This document shows positions 33,790 to 42,760 of a DNA stretch of 64,000 bases, piece by piece (the first letter of the stretch is position 1; every line of letters starts with the position of its first letter). Source of the stretch: Phycicoccus sp. CSK15P-2 (GTDB taxonomy: Bacteria; Actinomycetota; Actinomycetes; Actinomycetales; Dermatophilaceae); NCBI RefSeq assembly GCF_016888005.1, contig NZ_JAFDVE010000003.1:124001-188000 (forward strand), read 5' to 3'. The notes under the pieces are model-generated. The model searched no databases. It had not been told where the DNA came from and worked only from the letters and a program-made list of their open reading frames with translations. The position numbers were made by a program, and so were the translations under genes.

Positions 33790-34857
33790 TCAGCGCGCGG
33801 CGAGGAAGGCGAACGCGGTCGCGAGCGCCAGGGCCACGCCGGACGCGGGCACCCAGGCCCAGTGCACGTGGAGGGAGCGCGGGCCTCCGTGCTGTGCGCG
33901 CCGCCGCCGCGAGCCGGCGACCGAGACCGGGGTGGGCGTGGGGTCGCCCTCGCGCGGAGGAGCCGCCGGCCGGTCGTCGGTCTCCTCCTCGGCGGCGGCC
34001 CCGAGGATGTCGGCTGCCGTGACGTCGACGTCGCCCAGCTCGCCCTCGGGCAGCCCGAGCCGTTCGCCGAGCTCGTGGGCGCTGTGCGGGCGCGCCGCGG
34101 CGGACTTCGCGAGACACTGCTCGACGAGCGCGCGGAGCTCGGACGGGACGTGGTGGGGCAGCGGCGGCGGCGGGTCGTTCACCTGCGACAGGGCGGTCGC
34201 GACCGGCGTGTTCTTCTCGAACGGGCGGCGGCCCGTGAGCATCTCGTGCGCGACGACGCCGAGGGCGTAGAGGTCGGAGGAGCCGGTGGCGGGCTCGCCG
34301 AGCGCCTGCTCGGGTGACAGGTAGTGCGGCGTGCCGAGGATCTCGCCGGTCTGGGTCTGGCCCGAGCCGTCGACCGCCCGGGCGATGCCGAAGTCGGTGA
34401 GCTTCACCGTGCCGTCCGGCATGACGAGGATGTTCGCGGGCTTGACGTCGCGGTGCACGACACCGGCCTCGTGCGCGGCCCCGAGCGCCAGGGCGGACTG
34501 GGCCATGATCGAGCGCACCCTCGCCGGCTCGAGGGCGCCCTCGCGCTGGACGATGGCGGACAGGGGCTCTCCCGGCACGAGCTCCATGACGAGGTAGGCG
34601 AGGGAGTCCTCCTCGCCGTAGTCGTAGACCGTCGCGATGTTCGGGTGGCAGAGGTTGGCCGTGTAGAGGGCCTCGTTGCGGAACCGCTCGGCGAAGACGG
34701 GCTCGCCGTCTGTAGTAGGCCGCATGACCTTGACCGCCACGGTGCGCTCGAGGACGTCGTCGGCGGCCTCCCACACGTCCCCCATCCCGCCGGATGCGAC
34801 CCGTGACTGCAGGGAGTAGCGACCGCCGAGGCGGAAGCCTTCGACGAGCCGGTTCAT
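33790..34857 (-). CDS. Membrane-anchored Ser/Thr protein kinase
   Basis: A 355-residue Hanks-type kinase. Glycine loop ASGGMGDVW at residues 21-29, catalytic Lys43, HRDVKPAN at 135-142, DFG at 155-157, and the activation-loop threonines in GQTQTGEILGTPHY all are present, so it should be active. After the kinase domain (about 13-270) comes a Pro/Arg-rich linker and one C-terminal membrane helix (about 330-352) with almost no outside part; there are no PASTA repeats. The ATG at 34857 fits family alignment. Targets cannot be told from context. Confidence 0.9.
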   Translation of the reverse strand: MNRLVEGFRLGGRYSLQSRVASGGMGDVWEAADDVLERTVAVKVMRPTTDGEPVFAERFRNEALYTANLCHPNIATVYDYGEEDSLAYLVMELVPGEPLSAIVQREGALEPARVRSIMAQSALALGAAHEAGVVHRDVKPANILVMPDGTVKLTDFGIARAVDGSGQTQTGEILGTPHYLSPEQALGEPATGSSDLYALGVVAHEMLTGRRPFEKNTPVATALSQVNDPPPPLPHHVPSELRALVEQCLAKSAAARPHSAHELGERLGLPEGELGDVDVTAADILGAAAEEETDDRPAAPPREGDPTPTPVSVAGSRRRRAQHGGPRSLHVHWAWVPASGVALALATAFAFLAAR

Positions 34858-34884
34858 CCGGTGGGTCCTAGCTGCACGGTGCCG

Positions 34885-34923
34885 ATAGTAGCCCGCCGAA
34901 GGCCCGTTGTCACCCGCCGTGAC
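34885..34923 (-). promoter_or_regulatory. Kinase promoter with a GTCAC dyad at the -35 box
   Basis: On the minus strand GTGACA (34908-34913) and TACTAT (34885-34890) have 17-base spacing and would start RNA about 20 bases before the kinase ATG. GTCAC-N5-GTGAC at 34909-34923 overlaps the -35 box and may be a regulator site. The rest of the 111-base gap shows nothing clear. Confidence 0.5.
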
Positions 34924-34968
34924 CTGCAATGTTAAGGCTTTGTCAAGAGTGCCCCGTCGCGGGGTGCA

Positions 34969-36159
34969 TCACGAGGTGTGTGTGCCCGACCCGTCCCGGC
35001 GCTGCGCCGCAGCGGAATCCGACGGCAGGGGCTCCAGCCGTACGTCCTCCGGCGTGGCCGCCCCGTGGCGCCGACGACGGCGCTCCGGGAGCGCCCCGGT
35101 GGCGCCGTCGGCGACCGCGGCACGCCGGATGGCGCGCCCCTCCGCGATCCGCTCCTCGAGCTTCTCCCTGGCCTTGTCGGACTGCGTGGTGTCGCGCGGG
35201 GGCAGCTGGATGGCCCGCTCGGCCCGCATCCCCGCCTCGAGCTCGCGGACCCGCTCGAGCTCGGCGTCGACCTCGGCGCCCAGGAGCAGGGCGATGTTCG
35301 TCAGCCACAGCCAGAGGAGGAAGACGATGACGCCGCCGAGCGAGCCGTACGTCGACTGGTACTTGCCGAAGTTGGCGATGTAGAAGCCGAACGCCACGGA
35401 GGCGAGCACCCACACGAGGATGGCCGCGACGGCACCGGGGGAGAGCCACCGGAAGCGGGGCTGGCGGATGTTGGGCGTGGCCCAGTACAGGAGCGCGACC
35501 ATCGCCATGACGATGACGAGCATGACCGGCCACTTCGCGTAGCCCCACACGACGACGCTCTGGTCCCCGAGGCCGATGAGGTCGCCGACGGCCTCGGCGA
35601 CCGAGCCGCTGACGACGAGCCCGAGGAGGACCAGCGCGGCCCCGACGACGAGCCCGAGCGTCACGGCGAAGGTGACCGGCCGCAGCTTCCAGATCGGACG
35701 CCCCTCGTCGACGCCGTAGACCCGGTTGAGGGCCCGGCCGAAGGCGCCGACGTACGCGGATGCCGACGACAGGGCCGTGAGCAGACCGACGACGAGGGTG
35801 AACCCGGCCGCCTCGCTCTGCACCATCCCCTCGATGGGCCCGCGCAGCTGCTCGGCGACGTCGCCCTGGCCGAGCTGCCGGACGAGGTCGAGCATGGTCT
35901 CGACCGTCTGCTGGTCCTGGCCGACCACGCCGAGCAGCGACACCAGTGCCAGCAGCGCCGGGGCGACGGACAGCACGGAGAAGTACGTGAGGGCCGCCGC
36001 GAGGTCGGTGCACTGGTCGCGCTGGAACTCCTGGACCGCGGCCTTCAGCGTGTGCGTGAGCCCGCGGCGGGTGAGGTCCGTCGGAGAGTCGGCCTTGGCG
36101 GAGGCGTCGGGCTCCGGGGCGGTGTCGGCCCGTGCGGCAGCCGATCTCTCGGTGGGCAT
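34969..36159 (-). CDS. YihY/BrkB-family inner membrane protein
   Basis: A 396-residue protein with six membrane segments between about residues 50 and 300. LAAALTYFSVLSVAPALLAL near residue 58 and YGSLGGVIVFLLWLWLTN near 265 are the family signatures (formerly mis-called ribonuclease BN). The N- and C-terminal tails are long, charged and disordered, typical of actinobacterial members. The function is not established; roles in envelope or virulence-factor transport have been suggested. The ATG at 36159 has GGAGG upstream. Confidence 0.88.
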   Translation of the reverse strand: MPTERSAAARADTAPEPDASAKADSPTDLTRRGLTHTLKAAVQEFQRDQCTDLAAALTYFSVLSVAPALLALVSLLGVVGQDQQTVETMLDLVRQLGQGDVAEQLRGPIEGMVQSEAAGFTLVVGLLTALSSASAYVGAFGRALNRVYGVDEGRPIWKLRPVTFAVTLGLVVGAALVLLGLVVSGSVAEAVGDLIGLGDQSVVVWGYAKWPVMLVIVMAMVALLYWATPNIRQPRFRWLSPGAVAAILVWVLASVAFGFYIANFGKYQSTYGSLGGVIVFLLWLWLTNIALLLGAEVDAELERVRELEAGMRAERAIQLPPRDTTQSDKAREKLEERIAEGRAIRRAAVADGATGALPERRRRRHGAATPEDVRLEPLPSDSAAAQRRDGSGTHTS

Positions 36160-36286
36160 CCGGTCTCCTCCGGTCGTGGGCGCACGGGCGCCGTGGGTGG
36201 TCCGCCCCAACCTAGCCGCGGCACGGTGTCGGTGCAGGTGAGCGGGACGCGCCTTCTCACGGACCGTCACCTGACACACTGGCCGG

Positions 36287-36931
36287 GTGAGCAGCGACGG
36301 CGGCCGGTCCGTGCCGCGTCGGCCGGTCCACTTCGGGCCGGACGACCTCGAGGCACACGGCGGGACCCTGCCCGGACCCGCGGAGACCACCGAGATCGCG
36401 CACCAGACCGCCGCGATCCTCGTGGGCACCGGACGGGCCGCCCACGACCCGGAGGTGACGACCCGGCTCGTCGGCCTCGTCGACGACCTCGGCCTCCCGA
36501 CCGTCGCCGACCTGTGGTCCTCCCGGCCGGCGCGGACCCTGCCCGGAGCGCTCTGGCGGCTCTACGCGCTGCGCGAGTGGGTCCGGCGCAGCCCGGAGGA
36601 GGCGAGCCGGGAGTACGCCGCGGGCATCCGCTTCACCGACGTCGCACACGCCGTCGCCGGCATCGCCGAGCCGCCCCGGCCCGAGGAGCTGCAGCGGGTG
36701 GCCGACCAGATCCTCGCCGGGGTCTTCTCCGGCGACCTCGCCGTGGCCCTCGAGCGGGCGTCCGCCTTCTGCGCGGTCATCGCCGCAGGCCGCGCCGAGC
36801 TCGCGCACGACACCGACACCCTGGACCCGGACGGCGCGAGCGGGCTGACCCGGAGCGGCGCCGCGCTGCTGTCGACCGGGGAGGACCTGCGGGCCTGCGC
36901 CAGCCTCTGGCGCGCCGGCGAGCTCGACTGA
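36287..36931 (+). CDS. Conserved-looking hypothetical protein
   Basis: A 214-residue soluble protein, largely helical, with no motif I recognise. Blocks such as LPGALWRLYALREWVRRSPEEASREYAAG are shown here only in part (LPGALWRLYALREWVRR near residue 86). It contains no signal or membrane segment. The GTG at 36287 lies seven bases after a CACACT -10-like box (36275-36280), so it may be leaderless. It is divergent from the YihY gene and followed by an inverted repeat. The codon pattern is that of a real gene. Confidence 0.7.
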   Translation: MSSDGGRSVPRRPVHFGPDDLEAHGGTLPGPAETTEIAHQTAAILVGTGRAAHDPEVTTRLVGLVDDLGLPTVADLWSSRPARTLPGALWRLYALREWVRRSPEEASREYAAGIRFTDVAHAVAGIAEPPRPEELQRVADQILAGVFSGDLAVALERASAFCAVIAAGRAELAHDTDTLDPDGASGLTRSGAALLSTGEDLRACASLWRAGELD

Positions 36932-36934
36932 CCT

Positions 36935-37025
36935 CCGCTTTCCCGCCTGATGCCCGAAGGTTCGGTCGCACACCCGGAACGTCGCCGCACGAACCCGAAG
37001 GTTCCGGCACCAGGCGAGAAAGCGG
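36935..37025. repeat. Inverted repeat in the 399-base gap downstream of the 214-residue gene
   Basis: The arms at 36935-36958 and 37002-37025 pair over about 24 bases with three mismatches (CCGCTTTCCCGCCTG against CAGGCGAGAAAGCGG). GAAGGTTC occurs inside both arms' inner edges. The left arm starts four bases after the stop codon, so this may be a terminator with a large loop. The remaining part of the gap holds the structured RNA candidate described separately. Confidence 0.6.
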
Positions 37026-37114
37026 GGCGCGGGGACGCCGGGGACGGGGCTCGGGGCGCGGGGCCGTTCGGACGGTGTCGGGCGCGCGGGAACACCCGGC
37101 CCCGGTCGACGCGT

Positions 37115-37212
37115 TAGGGTCGGTCGTGGGTGCCGGGCCGCGGCAGCCCCGGGTCCCAACATCAGCCGCTACGAGCGGCCACGCGCCGTGAGGCGCTCCC
37201 GGCCCGGCACCC
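37115..37212 (+). ncRNA. Candidate structured RNA (promoter plus multi-stem fold)
   Basis: TAGGGT at 37115-37120 is a -10 box that would start RNA at about 37127. At 37128-37139 GGGTGCCGGGCC pairs exactly with 37201-37212. Inside are two clean hairpins: GCCGCT-ACG-AGCGGC (37165-37179) and GCGCC-GTGA-GGCGC (37183-37196), the second with a GNRA tetraloop. The unpaired GGTCCCAACATCA before them would form a junction. This looks like a three-way-junction RNA, either an sRNA or a leader of the small gene at 37331. It does not match SRP RNA, RNase P, tmRNA or a riboswitch I can recall. Confidence 0.5.
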
Positions 37213-37330
37213 GCTCCTCTGTCCCCCGCGGGAGGGCGGTCACCCCGGCACGGCGTCGAACCCTCACATTCCGACGGATTGGGCCGCACCGCACCCGCCC
37301 ATTCCGGTCCGGGCCGCCTACCGTGGGCGG

Positions 37331-37513
37331 ATGGCAGCAGGGGACGACTCGCTCACCGACGACGCGATGCAGGAGGAGATCGACCTCGTCGGCGCTCTCG
37401 TCCTGGCCGCGTCGCGAGCCGACGGCCCCATGACGCAGGAGAGCATCGACGAGGCCCTCGGCATCCAGGGCGGGCCGGGCGCCACGCCTCCGGAGTCCCT
37501 GCCCCGCGGCTGA
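37331..37513 (+). CDS. Small conserved-type acidic protein, 60 residues
   Basis: The protein reads MAAGDDSLTDDAMQEEIDLV at the start and contains LVLAASRADGPMTQESIDEA. It is acidic and helical, with a pattern (EIDLVxxLVxAA...ID..LG) I recall from short proteins beside other actinobacterial genes. No catalytic residues. The ATG at 37331 follows TACCGT (37319-37324) by seven bases, so it may be leaderless. Real coding is supported by codon bias and start context, but the function is unknown. Confidence 0.65.
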   Translation: MAAGDDSLTDDAMQEEIDLVGALVLAASRADGPMTQESIDEALGIQGGPGATPPESLPRG

Positions 37514-37616
37514 CCGCTGTCCGCCGACCGACCGGTCCGGGCCGCCCGCCGTCCATGCGAAGCGCTGGCCCTAGCCTGTACCCAGCATCGGGACACACCA
37601 TCCGGAGAACGACATC

Positions 37617-38240
37617 GTGGGCCTACGCCTGACCCCCCAGGACCCCACCTTCTTCGCGCTGTTCGCGGCATCCGCCGGGCAGCTCGTCGAGGGTGCCCAG
37701 GAGCTCACCGCGCTGCTCGGCGCCGAACCGGACGAGCGCGACGCGGTGCTGGGCCGCATGCACGAGATCGAGGCCGCCGCCGACGACGCGACCCACGAGA
37801 TCGTCCGCAAGGTGCACGGCTCGTTCGTCACGCCGTTCGACCGCAGCGACATGCACGGTCTCGCGGTCGCCCTCGACCAGTGCGTCGACCTCATGGCGGC
37901 CGCCGTCGACCTCATCGTGCTGTACCGCGTCGACACCCTCATGCCGCGGGTGGCCAAGGTCGTCGAGATCATCGCCCGGATGGCCGACGTCACCGCCGAG
38001 GCCATGCCCCGGCTGCGCTCGATGAAGGAGATGGGCGGCTACTGGGTCGAGATCACCCGGCTCGAGAACCGGGCGAACAAGCAGTACCGCAAGATGCTCG
38101 GCGAGCTCTTCGCCGACCCGAAGGCCGACCCCCTCACGGTCATGCGGCACAAGGACATCGTCGACGCGCTCGAGGCGACCGCGAACGGCTTCGAGCAGGT
38201 GGCGCTCAAGGTCGAGGCGATCGCGGTCCGGGAGTCCTGA
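37617..38240 (+). CDS. DUF47 (PhoU-like) Pit accessory protein
   Basis: A 207-residue helical-bundle protein of the DUF47/PhoU-like group. FDRSDMHGLAVALDQCVDLM near residue 75 is the family's conserved helix with acidic metal ligands, and RHKDIVDALEATANGFEQVA near 176 is the last. These proteins pair with PiT phosphate transporters and are thought to gate them. The GTG at 37617 has GGAGA upstream. It ends six bases before the pit gene, so they form one operon. Confidence 0.88.
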   Translation: MGLRLTPQDPTFFALFAASAGQLVEGAQELTALLGAEPDERDAVLGRMHEIEAAADDATHEIVRKVHGSFVTPFDRSDMHGLAVALDQCVDLMAAAVDLIVLYRVDTLMPRVAKVVEIIARMADVTAEAMPRLRSMKEMGGYWVEITRLENRANKQYRKMLGELFADPKADPLTVMRHKDIVDALEATANGFEQVALKVEAIAVRES

Positions 38241-38246
38241 CCGCCC

Positions 38247-39242
38247 GTGGACTGGTGGCCCGTCGTCCTCGTCGTCCTCGTCGCGATGGGGTTCACGTAC
38301 ACGAACGGCTTCCACGACGCCGCGAACGCCATCGCCACCTCGGTCGCGACCCGGGCCCTGACGCCGAGGATCGCCCTCGGCCTGGCGGCGGCGATGAACC
38401 TCGTCGGCGGCTTCGCCGGGATGCGCGTCGCCGAGACGATCGGCGCCGACATCATCGTCGTGCCGCTCGGCGCCCAGGGCATCGTCGTCTGCGTGGGCGC
38501 GCTCGGCGGCGCCGCCGCGTGGAACGTCCTCACCTGGTGGCGCGGACTCCCGTCCTCCTCCTCGCACGCCCTCGTCAGCGGTCTGGCCGGCGCGGCCGTC
38601 ACGGCCGGCGCGACGGTGCAGTGGCGCAGCATCCTCGACAAGGTCGTCGTGCCGATGCTCGTCTCCCCCGTCGTCGGGCTGGTCGGCGGCTTCCTCGTCA
38701 TGACGGCCGTCCTCTGGCTGTTCCGGCGCGCCGCGCCCGGTCCCACGGCACGCGGCTTCCGCTACGCGCAGACCGTCTCCGCGGCCGCGATGGCCTTCGG
38801 CCACGGGATGCAGGACGCGAGCAAGACCGCCGGCGTCGTCGCGCTCGCCCTCGTCGCCAGCGGGCACCGCAGCGGGACCGACGACTCCATCCCCTGGTGG
38901 GTCATCGCACTGTCGGCCGTCGTGCTCAGCCTCGGGACCTACGCGGGCGGCTGGCGGATCATCCGCACCCTCGGCCGCGGGATCATCCACCTGGACCCGC
39001 CGCAGGGCTTCGCCGCCGAGGCCACGGCCGCCTCGATCCTGTACGTCGCGACGGCCACGGGGGCGCCCGTCTCGACGACCCACGCCATCACGTCGGCGAT
39101 CGCAGGGGTCGGCGCCACCCGCTCGCGCAAGTCCGTCCGCTGGGGGATGGCGCGCCAGATCCTCGTGGCCTGGGTCCTCACCGTCCCCGGGGCGGGGCTC
39201 GCCGCCGCCCTCCTCGTGCTGGCCCTCCGCCCGCTCGCCTGA
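38247..39242 (+). CDS. pit: Low-affinity inorganic phosphate transporter, PiT family
   Basis: A 331-residue membrane protein with about ten helices. The repeated PiT signature appears as TYTNGFHDAANAIATSVATR near residue 12 and AFGHGMQDASKTAGVVALAL near 190; the Gly-(F/M)-(H/Q)-D-A core binds phosphate-metal with cation symport. SSSHALVSGLAGA near 107 and STTHAITSAIAGVG near 276 are the paired inner repeats. It takes up metal-phosphate when phosphate is plentiful, complementing the high-affinity pst system just downstream. Confidence 0.93.
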   Translation: MDWWPVVLVVLVAMGFTYTNGFHDAANAIATSVATRALTPRIALGLAAAMNLVGGFAGMRVAETIGADIIVVPLGAQGIVVCVGALGGAAAWNVLTWWRGLPSSSSHALVSGLAGAAVTAGATVQWRSILDKVVVPMLVSPVVGLVGGFLVMTAVLWLFRRAAPGPTARGFRYAQTVSAAAMAFGHGMQDASKTAGVVALALVASGHRSGTDDSIPWWVIALSAVVLSLGTYAGGWRIIRTLGRGIIHLDPPQGFAAEATAASILYVATATGAPVSTTHAITSAIAGVGATRSRKSVRWGMARQILVAWVLTVPGAGLAAALLVLALRPLA

Positions 39243-39258
39243 GCTGCGCCTCCGGGGA

Positions 39259-39291
39259 GTTCACAGCTCGGTCACCGTCCGTTCACCATGG
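39259..39291 (+). promoter_or_regulatory. PHO box (PhoP binding site) before pstS
   Basis: Three direct repeat units start exactly 11 bases apart: GTTCACAGCTC at 39259, GGTCACCGTCC at 39270 and GTTCACCATGG at 39281. The G(T/G)TCAC core and 11-base period match the PHO box of actinobacterial PhoP. It lies 108 bases before the pstS start, right after the pit stop. The regulator genes phoR/phoP are not in the window. Confidence 0.85.
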
Positions 39292-39398
39292 CCGCCCGGT
39301 GTGGACACCTCCCATCCCTACCTTCACGGGTGTCGGCAGGGAAGCCGACCGTGCCCGCGGCCCAGCACAGCCGCCCCCCGTCCTGAAAGAGGAACCTC

Positions 39399-40505
39399 GT
39401 GAAGCTCCACCGCATCGGGATGACGGCCGCTGTCGCCGTCGCCTCCCTGGCTCTCGCTGCTTGCGGCAACGACAACCCGACCGGCACCTCCACCCCGGCC
39501 TCGACCGAGGGTGAGGGCGGCTCGCTCTCCGGGACCCTCAAGGGCGCCGGCGCGACCTCGCAGGAGTCGGCCATGACCGCCTGGATCGCCGGCTACCAGG
39601 GCGTCCAGCCCGGCGTCACCGTCCAGTACGACTCGGTCGGCTCGGGCGCCGGCCGCGAGAACCTCATCTCGGGCGCCGTGAGCTTCGCCGGCTCCGACGC
39701 CTACCTCGACGACGAGGAGCGGGAGAAGGTCAAGGACACCTGCGGCCCCGACGGCGCGATGAACATCCCCGTGTACATCAGCCCCGTCGCGATCCCCTAC
39801 AACCTCGAGGGCGTCGACGAGCTCAACCTCAAGCCGGCCACCCTGGCGATGATCTTCGACCAGAAGATCACGAAGTGGAACGACCCGAAGATCGCCGCCG
39901 ACAACCCCGACGCCGACCTCCCCGACCTCAAGATCACCGCGGTGAACCGTTCCGACGAGTCGGGCACCACCGAGAACTTCATGGAGTACCTCTCGGCCGC
40001 TGCCGCGGACTCGTGGTCCTACGAGGCCGACAAGGCCTGGCCGGTCTCCGGTGGCGAGGCCGCGGCGCAGACCACGGGCGTCATCGAGGTCGTCGGCAGC
40101 ACCAACGGTGCGATCGGCTACGCCGACGCCTCGGCCGTCGGTTCGCTCCAGGCCGCGAAGATCGGTGTCGGTGAGGAGTTCGTCGAGTTCTCCCCCGAGG
40201 CCGCGGCCAAGGTCGTCGACGCCTCCGAGCCGGCCGACACCGGCGTCGAGGGCGACCTCGCGCTCGACCTCGCCCGGGACACCACCGAGTCGGGCGCCTA
40301 CCCGATCGTCCTCGTGAGCTACCACATCGTGTGCAAGACGTACTCCGACCAGGAGACCGCCGACCTCGTCAAGGACTTCGTCGGCTACGTCGTCTCCGAG
40401 GACGGTCAGCAGGCCGCCTCCGGTGCTGCCGGCTCCGCGCCGATCTCGGCCGACCTCCGCTCGAAGGCGGAGCAGTCGCTGGAGCTCGTCAAGGCCGGTA
40501 GCTGA
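39399..40505 (+). CDS. pstS: Phosphate-binding lipoprotein PstS
   Basis: A 368-residue lipoprotein with a signal ending LALAAC (about residues 17-22). GAGATSQESAMTAWI near residue 51, YDSVGSGAGRENLISG near 75 and AVNRSDESGTTENF near 182 form the phosphate pocket. The GTG at 39399 has AAAGAGGAAC upstream. Its expression should rise on phosphate starvation through the PHO box. A 15-base-pair hairpin follows before pstC. Confidence 0.96.
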   Translation: MKLHRIGMTAAVAVASLALAACGNDNPTGTSTPASTEGEGGSLSGTLKGAGATSQESAMTAWIAGYQGVQPGVTVQYDSVGSGAGRENLISGAVSFAGSDAYLDDEEREKVKDTCGPDGAMNIPVYISPVAIPYNLEGVDELNLKPATLAMIFDQKITKWNDPKIAADNPDADLPDLKITAVNRSDESGTTENFMEYLSAAAADSWSYEADKAWPVSGGEAAAQTTGVIEVVGSTNGAIGYADASAVGSLQAAKIGVGEEFVEFSPEAAAKVVDASEPADTGVEGDLALDLARDTTESGAYPIVLVSYHIVCKTYSDQETADLVKDFVGYVVSEDGQQAASGAAGSAPISADLRSKAEQSLELVKAGS

Positions 40506-40534
40506 CCGGTCGGCCGACAGGCCATGGACCGCGA

Positions 40535-40571
40535 CGCGGCGGCCACCCGGCAGAATCGGGTGGCCGCCGCG
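40535..40571 (+). terminator. Intra-operon hairpin between pstS and pstC
   Basis: CGCGGCGGCCACCCG (40535-40549) pairs perfectly with 40557-40571 over a seven-base loop, with no U-tract. It stands in the 167-base gap after pstS. The likely effect is partial termination or protection of pstS mRNA, so PstS is made in excess over the membrane complex. Confidence 0.8.
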
Positions 40572-40672
40572 GCGCGGTGTCCGCGGCCGGGTCCGACGCC
40601 CGTCCCCGGCAGCCCCTGCCGCGGACGGACGACGAGCACCCGCACGACCCGCACCATCCAGGAAGGACCGGC

Positions 40673-41608
40673 ATGACCGCCACGTCCGCGCCCGAGGCGC
40701 AGGCCCGCCCCAAGCGGCGGCCCGGTGACATCGTCTTCGGAGGGCTCTCGACGGCCTCGGCCTTCAGCATCCTGCTGATCCTCGCCGGCGTCGCGATCTT
40801 CCTCATCTCGGAGGCCGTGCCGGTCTTCGGGGCCGACCCCGCCGAGATCACCGGCGGCGAGGGGTTCCTCTCGTACGTCTGGCCACTCGTGTTCGGGACG
40901 CTCGTCGCCTCCCTCGTGGCGATGGCCGTCGCCACCCCGGTCGCGGTCGGGATCGCGCTCTTCGTGTCCCACTACGCCCCGACGCGGGTCGGGACCGCCG
41001 TCGGGTTCGTCATCGACCTCCTCGCGGCCGTGCCGAGCGTCGTGTTCGGCATGTGGGGCTTCCAGGTGTTCGCCCCCAAGCTCGTGCCGCTCTTCATCTG
41101 GCTGCAGGAGCATCTCGGCTTCCTGCCGTTCTTCGAGTCCGCCTCGCGCACCGGGCGCACGCTGTTCACCGCATCGCTCGTCCTCGCCGTCATGATCCTG
41201 CCGATCATCACCGCCGTCTCCCGCGAGGTGTTCCTCCAGACACCCACGCTGCACGAGGAGGCCGCCCTGGCGCTCGGCGCGACCAAGTGGGAGATGATCC
41301 GCACCGCGGTCCTGCCGTTCGGCAAGCCCGGGGTCATCGGCGGCACGATGCTCGGTCTCGGCCGGGCGCTCGGCGAGACGATGGCCGTGGCGATCATCCT
41401 CTCGCCCGGGGTCTTCACCTGGAACCTCATCGACAGCGGGAACACCACCGTGCCGGCCGAGATCGCCCTGAACTTCCCCGAGGCCGCGGGCCTGCGGCTC
41501 TCCGAGCTCATCGCCGCGGGACTCGTCCTCTTCGGCATCACCCTCGCCGTCAACCTCGGCGCCCGCGCCATCGTGAACCGCCGCGCCGAGTTCTCGGGAG
41601 CCAACTGA
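40673..41608 (+). CDS. pstC: Phosphate ABC transporter permease PstC
   Basis: A 311-residue BPD_transp_1 permease with six main helices. LLAAVPSVVFGMWGF near residue 122 and the EAA loop EEAALALGATKWEMIRTAVL near 200 are diagnostic of PstC. LGRALGETMAVAIILS near 238 also matches. The ATG at 40673 has GGAAGGA upstream. It overlaps pstA by the TGATG junction. Confidence 0.95.
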   Translation: MTATSAPEAQARPKRRPGDIVFGGLSTASAFSILLILAGVAIFLISEAVPVFGADPAEITGGEGFLSYVWPLVFGTLVASLVAMAVATPVAVGIALFVSHYAPTRVGTAVGFVIDLLAAVPSVVFGMWGFQVFAPKLVPLFIWLQEHLGFLPFFESASRTGRTLFTASLVLAVMILPIITAVSREVFLQTPTLHEEAALALGATKWEMIRTAVLPFGKPGVIGGTMLGLGRALGETMAVAIILSPGVFTWNLIDSGNTTVPAEIALNFPEAAGLRLSELIAAGLVLFGITLAVNLGARAIVNRRAEFSGAN

Positions 41609-42741
41609 TGAGCGTCGACACCGCGCCGAAGCCCCGGCAGCGCAAGCTCGCGGACATCGAGGGCGTCGAGATCGACAAGGTCCGGGCCTCCTCGAACCGG
41701 CAGGCCTACGTCGTCCTCGCGGCCGCCGCCGCCGTCGCCGCGCTGCTGTGGCTCATCGGCCTCAACCCGGCCCTGGCCCTCGTCCTCGGGTACGCCGGCT
41801 ACCTCGTCGCCGTGTACACCGTGTACCGCGCCGTCGCGGGCAAGCGGGTCGCGGCCGACCAGGTCGCGCGGGGCCTGGTGCTCGGGGCGTTCGTCGTCGC
41901 GGTCGTCCCGCTGCTGTCCCTGCTCTACACCGTCGTCGTCCGCGGGGGCGCCACCGCGCTCGACCCCGCGTTCCTCAACCAGACGATGAACGGCATCACC
42001 GGCCTGCAGGACCAGGCGACCCAGCGCGACGGCGCCCCCCTCATCGGCGGCGCGTACCACGCGATCATCGGGACGCTCATCATCACCGGCATCGCCGCCG
42101 CCATCTCGGTGCCCATCGGCGTCTTCACCGCGATCTTCCTCGTCGAGTACCAGCCCAAGGGGCGGGTCTCCCAGATGATCCGGTTCCTCGTCGACGTCAT
42201 GACCGGGATCCCCTCCATCGTCGCCGGTCTGTTCGCCTTCGCCCTGTGGGCGGTGCTGTTCGGCATCGGGACCAAGAACGGCTTCGCGGGTGCCGTCGCG
42301 CTCTCCGTCCTCATGATCTCCACCGTCGTGCGCAACAGCGAGGAGATGCTGCGGATCGTCCCGAACGAGCTGCGCGAGGCGGCCCTGGCCCTCGGCGTGC
42401 CGAAGTGGCGCACGATCGCCAAGGTCGTCCTGCCCACCGCGGCCTCCGGCCTCGCCTCCGGCGTGACCCTCGCGATCGCCCGCGTCATCGGTGAGACCGC
42501 ACCCCTGCTCGTGGCCGTCGGGTACGCCCGCGGGCTCAACGTCGACCCGAGCCAGGGGCCGATGAACACCCTCGCCGTGTACGCCTACTACATGTTCACC
42601 AAGCCGCTGAGCCCCGGCTTCCGCGAGCCCAGCCTCGACCGCGCGTGGGCCGCGGCGCTCCTGCTCGTGCTCATCGTCGTCGTCCTCAACCTCACCGCCC
42701 GCCTCATCGCCAAGGCCTTCGCGCCCAAGACCGGTCGCTGA
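41608..42741 (+). CDS. pstA: Phosphate ABC transporter permease PstA
   Basis: A 377-residue permease, longer than the usual 280-300 because of an N-terminal extension of about 90 residues with two further hydrophobic segments. The core has [19 protein letters not shown] near residue 190, the EAA loop [20 protein letters not shown] near 257 and [15 protein letters not shown] near 290. Start ATG at 41608 shares bases with the pstC stop. With PstC it forms the membrane channel. Confidence 0.95.
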   Translation: MSVDTAPKPRQRKLADIEGVEIDKVRASSNRQAYVVLAAAAAVAALLWLIGLNPALALVLGYAGYLVAVYTVYRAVAGKRVAADQVARGLVLGAFVVAVVPLLSLLYTVVVRGGATALDPAFLNQTMNGITGLQDQATQRDGAPLIGGAYHAIIGTLIITGIAAAISVPIGVFTAIFLVEYQPKGRVSQMIRFLVDVMTGIPSIVAGLFAFALWAVLFGIGTKNGFAGAVALSVLMISTVVRNSEEMLRIVPNELREAALALGVPKWRTIAKVVLPTAASGLASGVTLAIARVIGETAPLLVAVGYARGLNVDPSQGPMNTLAVYAYYMFTKPLSPGFREPSLDRAWAAALLLVLIVVVLNLTARLIAKAFAPKTGR

Positions 42742-42760
42742 CCAGGAGACCACCACCCCC

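Noticed and set aside
37128-37212. SRP 4.5S RNA, RNase P RNA, tmRNA or a known riboswitch
   Set aside because: The SRP apical loop, RNase P conserved regions, tmRNA tRNA-like ends and the cores of the TPP, cobalamin, SAM and c-di-AMP riboswitches are all absent.
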